The notes beneath the pieces are model-generated. The model saw nothing but the letters and a program-made list of their open reading frames with translations. It did not search any database and was not told the DNA's origin. This document shows positions 25,967-34,342 of a stretch of DNA of 64,000 bases, piece after piece (positions within the stretch are counted from its first letter, which is position 1; every line of letters begins with the position of its first letter). This stretch comes from Pontibacter liquoris (lineage in GTDB: Bacteria; Bacteroidota; Bacteroidia; Cytophagales; Hymenobacteraceae). The stretch lies in NCBI RefSeq assembly GCF_022758235.1, contig NZ_JALEBG010000002.1:62001-126000 (forward strand). Reading direction: 5' to 3'. Made by a program: the position numbers and the translations under genes.

Positions 25967-26338
25967 TTAATTGCCGCTTGCGCTGCTGCACACGCGCGTG
26001 ATGCGCACGGCAGGGTACATCATGTGCACTGCTACGCAGCGCGGGCTGTATTCCCCATTCAGTTCCAGGGCTACGTTCAATCGTTTTCCGGTCTGCCGGT
26101 AGGCCTCAGGCAGGTTATCGGTGGTCACATACCCGGACTGGATCTGGCCCACGTAATCGCCTTTATGGCTTTCGGTTGAGTTTTCCTCCAGCAAGCGCAA
26201 CACATACCAGCCGTTCTGGCAGTCGGCGCCCACCACTTCGGCTTGCAGGCAGGCTGGTTCCGGCTCCTTTTCGGTGCAGCTTACCACCAGCAGCAACAGG
26301 CAGAGGTAGAACAGGGCGAGGTAGAGAATGCTTTTCAT
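25967..26338 (-). CDS. Small cysteine-containing lipoprotein, unknown function
   Basis: A 123-residue protein from ATG 26338 (MKSILYLALFYLCLLLL), chosen because it gives a clean signal and lipobox VVSC-T; the longer frame upstream lacks a signal. Mature part has four cysteines (ACLQAEV, ADCQNGWYVLRLL, PRCVAVHM, RVCSS), possibly two disulphide pairs, and a compact beta-rich pattern. It should be lipid-anchored. The family is not recognised. Confidence 0.75.
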   Translation of the reverse strand: MKSILYLALFYLCLLLLVVSCTEKEPEPACLQAEVVGADCQNGWYVLRLLEENSTESHKGDYVGQIQSGYVTTDNLPEAYRQTGKRLNVALELNGEYSPRCVAVHMMYPAVRITRVCSSASGN

Positions 26339-26837
26339 AGTTTCATAGTGCCTAAGGTGCCTTACCAGCATGCAAGCAAAACAGCTCACGTAATTGTTTG
26401 GTGAAGAAACCAGGTACCGTGGTGCTGCACGCAACACCCCGATACACCGGCAGCTTTCTTCATAGCTAAACAGGTAGGTAGTAGTACAGTATTTTAGTTT
26501 TAGGCCGCTGCTCCCGTCAGGCAGCTAAAAGCCATTGGTTTTGATGCTGGTATTGGTTGCCGCCTGCTACATAAGTATAACCGCCCTGCCGCCCCATACT
26601 TATACTTGCCGCCACTGATGGCTTTTCTGCTTTGGTTCACCCCGACAGGAGTACTGTAAAAAACAGCAGCGCCAGCAGCACATACCACCCTAAAAGATTG
26701 GGCTTGGCAGCAGTAGCCAAAGCAGCCATAAAATGACGCGCCGTTCTCATGGGGCTGTTGGTAACAAATTCCGGCTTATACTATAGTCATGATCCCATTT
26801 GGAGGCCAAGGGTTGCAGGAACCCGAAAAAATTGCTG
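26339..26837. other. Intergenic region
   Basis: Contains the upstream region of the small lipoprotein gene, an inverted pair of the TTATACTT word (26573-26580, 26600-26607) and a possible 37-residue membrane peptide gene (26637-26750, minus). No RNA was recognised. Confidence 0.5.
26637..26750 (-). CDS. Possible small single-helix membrane protein, 37 residues
   Basis: ATG 26750 to TGA 26637. MRTARHFMAALATAAKPN is basic and amphipathic, and is followed by a hydrophobic helix LLGWYVLLALLFFTVLLSG to the end. The positive N terminus followed by a clean helix is typical of genuine small membrane proteins, but the frame is short and has no family evidence. Confidence 0.35.
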   Translation of the reverse strand: MRTARHFMAALATAAKPNLLGWYVLLALLFFTVLLSG

Positions 26838-28544
26838 CTATTTACGGCCGCTACCCAACTCATAATTCACGGCCATGTTCAGTCCGATGGTGTAGGGCTT
26901 TCCTTGTGGCGCCAGGGTATTGTCCGGCTCGGCCAGCAAAGTGTTAAAGTACCCTCTGAACTCGGGGCCTACTGACACGGAAATGGCATTTGAAAGCCGC
27001 TTGCCCACGCCCGCCGACACATTGCCCGAGAGCTGCACCTTGCGGAAGGGTGAATCGTCGCCGCTGCCAAAGTTCACATCACTCACTTCGTTGCTGGAAG
27101 CCATCACAGTAGTTTGCAGCAGGAAGTTGGCCGCTACGCCGCTGGCAGCATACCAGTACCAGTCTTTTGCCAGGCGCCCCTGGTATTGCAGCCCAACTGG
27201 CAGCGTGAGGTGGCGGTAACGGTAGTTGACGTTGTAATTATCGGTTTTGGAAACGCTGATCGAATCGGTTGGCTGTTTATTATCAAGGACCGTCAGTAAA
27301 ACGGTAGAGGGATCCAGGGCTACCTGCTCGTTGCTTTGCGGCTTGTTCAGGAACTGCCGGATAATGTAGCTCGATTTGGTACGGGCCGTGTTCTGCAAAT
27401 ACCCGATGCCGGAAAGCAGTTTCCATTTCCGCCCCAGCTTAAAGCCGACTTTGGCATCAAACGAATAGGAAAAGCCCGGGTCTGTGTTGTCTTCGTATTC
27501 TTCCCGCGCCTCATTCAGGCTTTGGGTGGCAAAGGCGTTTACAGAAGGGCCACCTTGTGTAAAGCTTCTCATACTTGCCGTGCTCATCACCTGGTTCGGA
27601 ATGCCGATGTTCTGGTCGAAGTAGCTAGGCGCATAGGCCATTCCCACTGTCCAGCGGCTATCGCTGTCGGAAGCTCCTTTTTTAGCATTCTTGTCTCCGT
27701 TCAGCGCTAACACCAGCGCATCCTGTTGGTTCTTGTGCTGGCGGGCCTCTGCAGATAAGATCGTATGGAGCTCCTGCACCGCACCCGCTGCCATTTGTGC
27801 CACTGACGGGTTGCGCAGCAATTGCTGCGCCGCCGGCGAGTTGAGGATATGCCGGGTATCGGCAGAAGCTGGCACGGCTGCTATTGCCTGCCGGGCGGTC
27901 TGGTAAAATGGCTGCAACGAGGCAAAAGCTGTGCGGGCTTTGCTTCCGGTACTGTTTTCGTCCGGGCTGGCATGGGTTCCAAAGCTGCGTCCGTGCCGGG
28001 CAGCTATACTTTCCAGGCTCACCTGGTCGGCCGGCAGATCAATGGTGAAAGCGGTTTGGGAGATGGTTTCCGGGGCGGCAGCAAGTATAACGTCTGGCTG
28101 GGATACTATTTTAACACGAGCACCTGCCCTTTTCTCCGGTTTTGCCGGGTAATCGGCCCCCATACTAGCGGGTTCATTTTCGATGCTTTCCGGCAAGGCG
28201 GTTTCTGCGCCAGCCGGGACTGCCAGGGAAGCCACGGCCGGGGCCGGATCATTTACTGCCGGCGTTGCTGCCGGCAACTGAACTGCGGCCAGGGCTTGCT
28301 GCTGCTCCTCTTTGCTGAAATGATACACGAACAGGGAGCCGGCCAATACAAATAATACAAAACAGGCGGCTGCCAATTGCCGGTACAAGACCATGCGGCG
28401 CTTGTACACTGCATTTTCCTGCACGGTCAGGTCGTGGTCTATACGTGCCCACAGGTCCGGCGACGGAGTGGCCTCAGCGTCGTGCATCCGGCGCCAGAAC
28501 TCTTCTTCCAGTGGTCCTCGCTTATCGTTAGCTGCTGATGACAT
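26838..28544 (-). CDS. Anti-sigma-like protein with a C-terminal outer-membrane beta-barrel
   Basis: A 568-residue protein. Residues 1-52 are cytoplasmic and acidic (GPLEEEFWRRMHDAEATPSPDLWARIDHDL), residues about 54-75 form one membrane helix (LAAACFVLFVLAGSLFVYHF), then comes a long Ala/Pro-rich linker to about residue 290, and a C-terminal part that reads as an 8-stranded barrel (FSYSFDAKVGFKLGRKWKLLSGIGYLQ, LPVGLQYQGRLAKDWYWYAASG, SVGPEFRGYFNTLL, YTIGLNMAVNYEL). The gene overlaps the upstream sigma factor by 17 bases. The N-terminal part may hold the sigma factor while the barrel senses the outer membrane; this is inference. Confidence 0.8.
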   Translation of the reverse strand: MSSAANDKRGPLEEEFWRRMHDAEATPSPDLWARIDHDLTVQENAVYKRRMVLYRQLAAACFVLFVLAGSLFVYHFSKEEQQQALAAVQLPAATPAVNDPAPAVASLAVPAGAETALPESIENEPASMGADYPAKPEKRAGARVKIVSQPDVILAAAPETISQTAFTIDLPADQVSLESIAARHGRSFGTHASPDENSTGSKARTAFASLQPFYQTARQAIAAVPASADTRHILNSPAAQQLLRNPSVAQMAAGAVQELHTILSAEARQHKNQQDALVLALNGDKNAKKGASDSDSRWTVGMAYAPSYFDQNIGIPNQVMSTASMRSFTQGGPSVNAFATQSLNEAREEYEDNTDPGFSYSFDAKVGFKLGRKWKLLSGIGYLQNTARTKSSYIIRQFLNKPQSNEQVALDPSTVLLTVLDNKQPTDSISVSKTDNYNVNYRYRHLTLPVGLQYQGRLAKDWYWYAASGVAANFLLQTTVMASSNEVSDVNFGSGDDSPFRKVQLSGNVSAGVGKRLSNAISVSVGPEFRGYFNTLLAEPDNTLAPQGKPYTIGLNMAVNYELGSGRK

Positions 28545-29106
28545 TTTCTTTATAGGTTTCTTCCTGGCGCGTCAACATGCCTTGCAAGATGGCTCTGGCG
28601 CGCGAGTATTGTGATTTGGATGTACCCTCGGAGATTCCGAGCATTTCGCCAATTTCCTTGTGATTGTATCCTTCCACCGCATACAGGTTAAACACCATCC
28701 GGTAGCGGGGGGCAAGGCTCTGAATCACGCTCACCAGCTCCTCCATCGAATAACCTGACAGGCTATAGGTGTCGGAAGAGATGCTGGCCACCTCTTCGGC
28801 TTCGTGCGAGACAGTGAGCAGTTGTTTGCTGCGCAGGTGTTTCAGGGCGGTGTTCACCATGATCCTGCGTATCCAGAACTCGAGCGGGCAATCGCGTTTA
28901 AAGTTCTGAAGATGCGCGTATACTTTAATGAACGCATCCTGCATCATATCTTCCGCTTCGAAGGTGGTTGGGGCATAGCGCAGGCATACGGCCATCATCT
29001 TTTTAGCATAAAGGTCATAAAGGAGCCGTTGCATGTCGCGCTTGCCTGCGATGCACCCCTCAATGAGTTTATCCTCGTCTGACTTTGGTTTGGAAAAAAG
29101 CTTCAA
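28528..29106 (-). CDS. RNA polymerase sigma factor, ECF-type
   Basis: A 192-residue sigma-70 family protein with regions 2 and 4. Region 2: CIAGKRDMQRLLYDLYAKKMMAVCLRYA, TTFEAEDMMQDAFIKVYAHLQNF, EFWIRRIMVNTALKHLR. Region 4: SLAPRYRMVFNLYAVEGYNHKEIGEMLGISEGTSKSQYSRARAIL. The start is an unusual TTG at 29106; an in-frame stop lies a few codons upstream and the next ATG would remove half of region 2, so the TTG is preferred. It overlaps the next gene by 17 bases, which suggests co-translation with its regulator. Confidence 0.92.
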   Translation of the reverse strand: MKLFSKPKSDEDKLIEGCIAGKRDMQRLLYDLYAKKMMAVCLRYAPTTFEAEDMMQDAFIKVYAHLQNFKRDCPLEFWIRRIMVNTALKHLRSKQLLTVSHEAEEVASISSDTYSLSGYSMEELVSVIQSLAPRYRMVFNLYAVEGYNHKEIGEMLGISEGTSKSQYSRARAILQGMLTRQEETYKENVISS

Positions 29107-29494
29107 ATGCTGCCTGTTTATGCCTTACACAACCTATGAGTCCTGCAGGAGCCAAATGGTTGCAAGGCCCTGAAAAAAAATTATACTTCCCGATGCGCCG
29201 GCGCCGGGCTCCCTTTAAAACACGTGGCAAGAAGGTATAAATATAGGAAAATTTTGGAGTTAAAAAGGTTCCAAAACAGACGCTGTTAGGGTAACAGGAT
29301 TATTTAGCAGAGAAGCGATGCAATAAGGAAAAGCAAAAATAAGATTTCTGGCAGCAGCATCCCACAGCAAAGGCGACGCGAGATGCTAAAAGCAGCAAGC
29401 GCAAGTTACCCTAAGGAAAACCTGCGCCTGGTATAGTAGAAGGAAAAGTATAAAGACAGCGGAAAGTGAAATAGGAAAACGGCTTTGCGGCAGC
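29107..29494. other. Intergenic region
   Basis: Upstream region of the sigma-factor operon on the left and the downstream end of the DUF1232 gene on the right. It has two words (29181-29188, 29446-29453) and A/T tracts. No gene or clear terminator was recognised. Confidence 0.5.
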
Positions 29495-29935
29495 TTATTG
29501 CAGGTGCATAAATAAAAGCTTGTAGCCAAGGATGAGCAGCAGCGACGCCATCAGCACCCAGGTATAGCCAATCACGCGGTGGGCAGCAGCCGTGCTCCCG
29601 CCCGCTTCGTGCAGCACTTCGTAGGCCTGCAACCGCGCCTGCCCTATCACGTGCCGGGAGAGCAGCTGGTAACATACGCTCACCCCCAGCGTCACAATCA
29701 CCACATCATCCAGAAAGCCGAATACCGGCGTCAGGTCCGGCACCAGGTCTATGGGGCTGATGCCATACCCGATGGCCAGCGCCAGCAGCAAGCGCACATA
29801 CCATTTCACGCGGCTGTCGCGGGAGGCCAGGTAAAGGGTATAGATCTCAATATTTAACTCCTGGGCTTTTTGCTTGAGGGTGTGTAGCTGTGCCATGGGT
29901 TCCGAAGTTGATTTGTGTCTTTCTACGGAATCCAT
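29495..29935 (-). CDS. DUF1232 (YkvA-like) membrane protein
   Basis: A 146-residue protein from ATG 29935 (MDSVERHKSTSEP); an ATG 13 codons later is also possible. The DUF1232 signature is present: WYVRLLLALAIGYGISPIDLVPDLTPVFGFLDDVVIVTLGV, and a second hydrophobic helix near the C terminus (VLMASLLLILGYKLLF). The domain is common in bacteria, has a small membrane role, and no known activity. It follows aroE on the same strand with 58 bases between. Confidence 0.86.
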   Translation of the reverse strand: MDSVERHKSTSEPMAQLHTLKQKAQELNIEIYTLYLASRDSRVKWYVRLLLALAIGYGISPIDLVPDLTPVFGFLDDVVIVTLGVSVCYQLLSRHVIGQARLQAYEVLHEAGGSTAAAHRVIGYTWVLMASLLLILGYKLLFMHLQ

Positions 29936-29993
29936 CCCAAATAAAGTTGCACTAAACCAAATTATTAGCACAATATAAAATTGCACTGCTCCG

Positions 29994-30734
29994 TTATACC
30001 TGATTTGCCCATATCTGCCAGGCCGCCGCCGCCTGCCGGTAGAGCATTTCCAGCCCATTGGTTGTTTTGGCCCCTGCGGCCGCGCATTTCTGCAAAAACA
30101 GGGTTTGCTCCGGATTGTACACTAAATCGTAAGCAAAGTGGCTGCTTGTTAGACTATTATAGGGCAGCGGTGGGCAAGCGTCTTCCTGCGGGTGCATGCC
30201 AAGCGGGGTGGTGTTGATGAGCAGCCGGTACTCCTGCAGCAGCGCCGGAGTGAGCGCCTCGTAAGGCAGCTCCTGCGCCCCCGCCTGCCTTGACACCGAA
30301 GTATACGGAATGCCCAGGCTGTCCAGCGCGGCCGTAACGGCTTTGGCTGCGCCTCCTGTGCCAAACACGAGCGCCCGGCCCTGCTGCGCCACCGGGCAAA
30401 ACTCCTCCAGCGTACTTTTAAAGCCACTATAATCCGTGTTGTAGCCCTTCAGGCATCCCTGGCTTATTTTCAGGGTGTTTACGGCACCAATACGGGCGGC
30501 AGCGGCGTCCAGTTCGTCGAGCAGGGGCAGCACCTGCTCTTTGTAAGGCACGGTAACGTTCAGCCCAAGTAGCTCGGGTTCCCGGGCCAACAGCGCCTTC
30601 AACTCGCTTATTTCTGCTAATTCATACAGCTCGTAGCCGGCGTCCGTGATCTGCTCGCGGGCAAATTTCTCGGTGAAATACTTCTTCGAAAAGGAGTGCC
30701 CCAGCTTTTTACCTATAAGTCCGAATTTGCGCAT
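29994..30734 (-). CDS. aroE: Shikimate 5-dehydrogenase
   Basis: A 246-residue NADP-dependent enzyme of the chorismate pathway that reduces 3-dehydroshikimate. The start ATG 30734 (MRKFGLIGKKLGHSFSKKYF) is preferred over a longer frame because the family begins here. GHSFSKKYF binds substrate, NVTVPYK carries the catalytic lysine K65, YNTDYSGF carries the aspartate D101, and FGTGGAAKAVTAAL is the NADP-binding loop. NTTPLGMHP and NGLEMLYRQAAAAWQIW are typical of the C-terminal half. It lies downstream of phosphosulfolactate synthase, beyond a terminator. Confidence 0.96.
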   Translation of the reverse strand: MRKFGLIGKKLGHSFSKKYFTEKFAREQITDAGYELYELAEISELKALLAREPELLGLNVTVPYKEQVLPLLDELDAAAARIGAVNTLKISQGCLKGYNTDYSGFKSTLEEFCPVAQQGRALVFGTGGAAKAVTAALDSLGIPYTSVSRQAGAQELPYEALTPALLQEYRLLINTTPLGMHPQEDACPPLPYNSLTSSHFAYDLVYNPEQTLFLQKCAAAGAKTTNGLEMLYRQAAAAWQIWANQV

Positions 30735-31058
30735 GTGGTTCTGATTAGGAGGGCAGGTAAGTAACAAAATTTCTGCCGAAGTATAACAAGTAAACGGGAA
30801 GGCCCGTCTCGCAACACCGCTTTCAAAAGCTCCCATCCCTGAAATAGTCGGAAGGAAGTATGACTGACGGGGCTTTCGTTTAAAAGCACGGCACAAGCGG
30901 ACGCTTGCGCCAGGAAAGAGCCAGGGAACTGTTGCGCTAACCGTGAAACAGCTTTTACCTGCAGCTTCTACCGTAAGCCTTTGCCGGATCTGTTAGAAAT
31001 AAAAATTGCCCGCCCGGCGATAGTTCCGGGCGGGCAATTTTAAGGGTTGGGTTATCGG
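30735..31058. other. Intergenic region
   Basis: Contains the strong terminator at 31002-31041 and the leader of aroE with one AAGTATAA word (30779-30786). No gene was recognised. Confidence 0.6.
31002..31041. terminator. Strong intrinsic terminator after phosphosulfolactate synthase
   Basis: Perfect 16-bp stem with core TTGCCCGCCCGG/CCGGGCGGGCAA, loop of 8 bases, and A/T flanks on both sides. Confidence 0.9.
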
Positions 31059-31844
31059 TTAGCAGCCCTTCAGGTCAGGATTTTCTTCTTTCAGGAAGTG
31101 CCAGAACGTATCGCCGCGCAGCCCCAGCCGGATCGTCTCCAGGGGAATGATCTCCGAAGGGGCGATGTTGCCCAGGTTCACATTGGCGCCAAGCAGCTTG
31201 ATAAACCATACCTGCTGCGCTTTGATGGGCGCTTCCCAGATAATCTTTTCAAACGGGATCTTGGTCAGGATCTCATCCACCAGGCCGCTGCGGACTTCGC
31301 CGGTAGACCGGAACAAGCCCACATTACCACCTTCACGCGCCTCGCCGATCACTTTCCAGGCACCAGCTTCCAGCTCTTCCTGCATCAGCTTGATCCACAT
31401 GTATGGCGGGATGATCTTCTCGGCGTCTTTTGAACCAACCTCCGACAGCACAGTAACCTGCTCGGAAAGCGTCTGGATATACTCGCACTTTTTGCCGTGG
31501 TCCAGCTCTATGGAGCCGTCCGATACTTCGGCAAAGGTCATCTGGTACTGGTCCAGCACGCGGCGGTATTCGTCAAACTGGTTGCGCACGATAAAGGCCT
31601 CGAACAAGGTACCCCCGAAATACGTGGGAATGCCGGCTTCGCGGTAGATATCCAGTTTCCTTTTGAGGTTAGGGGTGACAAAGGAAGTGGCCCAGCCTAG
31701 TTTAACAATGTCGACATACTCGCCGGCAACTTCCAGGAAGTCCTCCGTTTCGCGGATGCTCAGGCCTTTGTCCATGGCCATGGTAAAGCCTCTGTCACGG
31801 GGCTTCGCCTCACGGCTGGGCAGGCTATTCAGCGTATAGTTCAT
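31059..31844 (-). CDS. comA: Phosphosulfolactate synthase (ComA)
   Basis: A 261-residue TIM-barrel enzyme that adds sulfite to phosphoenolpyruvate to form (R)-phosphosulfolactate, first known from coenzyme M biosynthesis in methanogens and found in some bacteria. Motifs: SREAKPRDRGFTMAMDKGLS, YVDIVKLGWATSFVTPNLKRKL, GIPTYFGGTLFEAF, EVSDGSIEL, EVGSKDAEKI, IGEAREGGNVGLF, IIWEAPIKAQQVWFI and IAPSEIIPLETIRLGLRGDTF. The start lies 5 bases after the TPR-protein stop, so they are co-transcribed. In Bacteroidota the product may feed sulfonate or sulfonolipid synthesis; this is inference. Confidence 0.94.
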   Translation of the reverse strand: MNYTLNSLPSREAKPRDRGFTMAMDKGLSIRETEDFLEVAGEYVDIVKLGWATSFVTPNLKRKLDIYREAGIPTYFGGTLFEAFIVRNQFDEYRRVLDQYQMTFAEVSDGSIELDHGKKCEYIQTLSEQVTVLSEVGSKDAEKIIPPYMWIKLMQEELEAGAWKVIGEAREGGNVGLFRSTGEVRSGLVDEILTKIPFEKIIWEAPIKAQQVWFIKLLGANVNLGNIAPSEIIPLETIRLGLRGDTFWHFLKEENPDLKGC

Positions 31845-31849
31845 GTTTT

Positions 31850-33247
31850 TTATTTGCGGTACTGATCAATTAATCGGGCTAATGCGCGCTGCGACTCCAG
31901 CTCCGGGAAGAACTCAAACAGCAGCTTATGCTTATCGAAGTCCAAAATTAACGCATTTTCCAAATAATTGTAAGCTTCGCGGTATTTTCCTGCCGAAAGC
32001 ATGTACGCGCATGCCCTGTAATATAGCTCTGCTTCGTTTGGCTGCAGTTCTATGGCATTTAAAATAATATCGGTGGCCTCCTCAAAGTTGCCCTGCTCAA
32101 ACAAAATAATGGACCAGTTGAGGTAAATGTTCTTGTCGTTGGGCTGGATTTCGGCGGCGCGCTCATAGCTGTCCAGCGCCGACACCACGTGCCCGACCTG
32201 GTACTCTGCCGCTGCCAGCGCCATCCAGTACTCGGCACTGTCGTCGTAAAGCTCTACCGCTTTTTTAAAGAAGTGCACCGCCTCATGCCATTTGTTCTGG
32301 GCATCCAGAATTACGCCAATGCCAAACCAGGCCTCATCCATCTCCGGGTCCAGGTCCACGGACTTCTGGTAATACCGGCGCGAGAGGTCCCATTGGCTCA
32401 GTTTCTCATAACACTCGCCAATATTGCAGTATACTTCTGCCGACGGCGAGCCCTGCTCCAGCATGGCATTAAAATGCTCGATGGCTTTGGTATACTCCCC
32501 CAGAAACACATAGGCGTTGGCCATGTTGTTGTAGGCGGTAATAAAATCAGGTTTGATGAGGGTGGCGTATTCGTAAGCGGCAATGGCTTTGTCGTAGGTA
32601 CCGATCTTGTTGAGCACGTTGCCCAGGTTAAACCAGGCCACATACGAGTATGGGTCGTTGTCTACAAACTCCTGGAAAAACGGCAGGTGCTCGCGCAGGG
32701 TGTTGGTCACCTCCATGCAATACACGATTTCCTGCATCGCCGCTTCGTTCTCCACGTTCAGCACAATACATTTTTTATAGTACTTGATGGCCGAACTGAA
32801 CTTGCCCCAGCTTTGATACGCCAGCCCGATATTAAAGTAAATATCGTCGCGCTCCGCATCGTAGGCCATGGCCTTTTTAAAATGATCGATGGCATCGCGG
32901 TATTCGCCGCGTTGCGTAAAGATGATGCCGCGCGTAAGCTGCACATCGGGGTTGGCGGGCTCCACTTCGGCTACTTTGTCGATCATGCCCATGGCCTCTT
33001 CAAAACTGCCCGACATGGCCAGCAGCTGCGCCTTGTCTATCTGCAGCTCCGTGGAAAAAGGGTACTGCGCAATGGCAGAATCGCAGGCGGCCAGCGCCTT
33101 CTTATACTCGAAGCCGGCCGTATAGTGGTCTATAATAAATTCAAAATCTGTCAGGTCAAAAAACACCGTTTCATTGCTTCCGAGCATCTGCTCGAAACGC
33201 TGTATCAATTCCAGCTCCTCGCTGTGTTCTTCAAAGTTATCTTTCAT
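31850..33247 (-). CDS. Tetratricopeptide-repeat protein
   Basis: A 465-residue soluble protein built almost completely of TPR repeats, about eleven, e.g. GFEYKKALAACDSAIAQYP, GEYRDAIDHFKKAMAY, GKFSSAIKYYKKCIVL, GTYDKAIAAYEYATLI, GEYTKAIEHFNAMLEQ, NKWHEAVHFFKKAVEL and GNFEEATDIILNAIEL. The start is ATG 33247; the codon two triplets earlier is TTG. No signal peptide. It lies directly upstream of comA (5-base gap) and downstream of the epimerase gene (69 bases), so it is probably part of an operon. It is a scaffold-like protein; partners are unknown. Confidence 0.9.
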   Translation of the reverse strand: MKDNFEEHSEELELIQRFEQMLGSNETVFFDLTDFEFIIDHYTAGFEYKKALAACDSAIAQYPFSTELQIDKAQLLAMSGSFEEAMGMIDKVAEVEPANPDVQLTRGIIFTQRGEYRDAIDHFKKAMAYDAERDDIYFNIGLAYQSWGKFSSAIKYYKKCIVLNVENEAAMQEIVYCMEVTNTLREHLPFFQEFVDNDPYSYVAWFNLGNVLNKIGTYDKAIAAYEYATLIKPDFITAYNNMANAYVFLGEYTKAIEHFNAMLEQGSPSAEVYCNIGECYEKLSQWDLSRRYYQKSVDLDPEMDEAWFGIGVILDAQNKWHEAVHFFKKAVELYDDSAEYWMALAAAEYQVGHVVSALDSYERAAEIQPNDKNIYLNWSIILFEQGNFEEATDIILNAIELQPNEAELYYRACAYMLSAGKYREAYNYLENALILDFDKHKLLFEFFPELESQRALARLIDQYRK

Positions 33248-33316
33248 CTCCAATATCCAACAAGCTGCATATTTATAGCAGCCTACGTCATACTACATTT
33301 TAATGCTGCAAATAGT

Positions 33317-34315
33317 TTAGTCCGGCAGGCCCTGCGGCACCTTGTCGCCCGAAATATTTTCCAGCAGCTGGCCGCAGCTCCAGGTAATGGTTTCGGAGAG
33401 CGGCCGGAAGGCAATACCCGTGGCTTTTCGTACCTTTTCGTTGCTGAACAGGTGGCTTTTGGCCGATACGCGGGCCGTATCTTTGGTGATCAGCGGCCGG
33501 CTGCCGGTCAGCCACGAGCGGGCATGCTCCAGGCGCCATACAGCCTCTGCCAGCCAGGGCGGCACGCGCACCGAAGGCGCCTTGCGGCGCAGGCAGGCAG
33601 CCGCCTGGGCAAAGAACTCCTTGTAGGTCATCTGTCCCGCATTTAAGATAAACCTTTCTCCGGATATATCCGAGAATGTGAGTTGCAACATGGCCGCCAC
33701 CACATCGCGTACATCTACAAAATTGGCGCTGCCAACCGTATAAAAGGCATTTTGATTGTATACATACTTAAACAGCTGCGTGCTGCTCCGGTTCCAGTCG
33801 GCCGGGCCCAGCACCACCGAGGGGTTTACGATCACAGCATTTAACCCTTCGGCCACACCGCGCCATACTTCCAGTTCGCCCAGGTATTTGGAGCTGGCAT
33901 AAGCGGCGTGCTCCGCGGCAGCATCCCATTTGCTTTCTTCTGTCAGGACACGGGCATTTTTTGGCCTTCCTACTGCGGCAATAGAGCTGACGTGGCATAG
34001 CTTAATGTCCTGCTGCTCCAGGCAGGCATCCACTATATTGGCGGTACCTTCCACATTCACCTGTTTGAGCAGTTCGCGGTCCTGCGGCGCATAAGACACC
34101 AGCCCGGCACAATGAAAAACATAATGCACACCCGCCAGAGCGTTGCGCAGGAAAGCCGGATCAAGTATATCACCCTCCAGCCACTGCACCTGCGCGGCAC
34201 TGCGCAGCGCCGGCACCTGGTTCCGGTAACAGGCTTTTACGGCATGCCCTTGCTCCAGAAGCGCCTCAATTAAAAAGCTGCCGATAAGGCCGCTGCCTCC
34301 TGTAACAAAAACCAT
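33317..34315 (-). CDS. NAD-dependent epimerase/dehydratase (extended SDR)
   Basis: A 332-residue Rossmann-fold protein. The coenzyme loop is VFVTGGSGLIGSFLIEALLEQGH, followed by LEGDILDPAFL, YVFHCAGLVSYAP and the catalytic YASSKYLGE (Y-x3-K). VNVEGTANIVDACLEQ and NPSVVLGPADWN match sugar- or steroid-type extended SDRs, most like NAD-dependent epimerases related to dihydroflavonol reductase. Substrate not known. The gap to the upstream CpsB-like gene is 27 bases, suggesting co-transcription and a possible cell-envelope or polysaccharide link. Confidence 0.9.
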   Translation of the reverse strand: MVFVTGGSGLIGSFLIEALLEQGHAVKACYRNQVPALRSAAQVQWLEGDILDPAFLRNALAGVHYVFHCAGLVSYAPQDRELLKQVNVEGTANIVDACLEQQDIKLCHVSSIAAVGRPKNARVLTEESKWDAAAEHAAYASSKYLGELEVWRGVAEGLNAVIVNPSVVLGPADWNRSSTQLFKYVYNQNAFYTVGSANFVDVRDVVAAMLQLTFSDISGERFILNAGQMTYKEFFAQAAACLRRKAPSVRVPPWLAEAVWRLEHARSWLTGSRPLITKDTARVSAKSHLFSNEKVRKATGIAFRPLSETITWSCGQLLENISGDKVPQGLPD

Positions 34316-34342
34316 GGTGCAGATTATAGGTATAGAGAAAAT

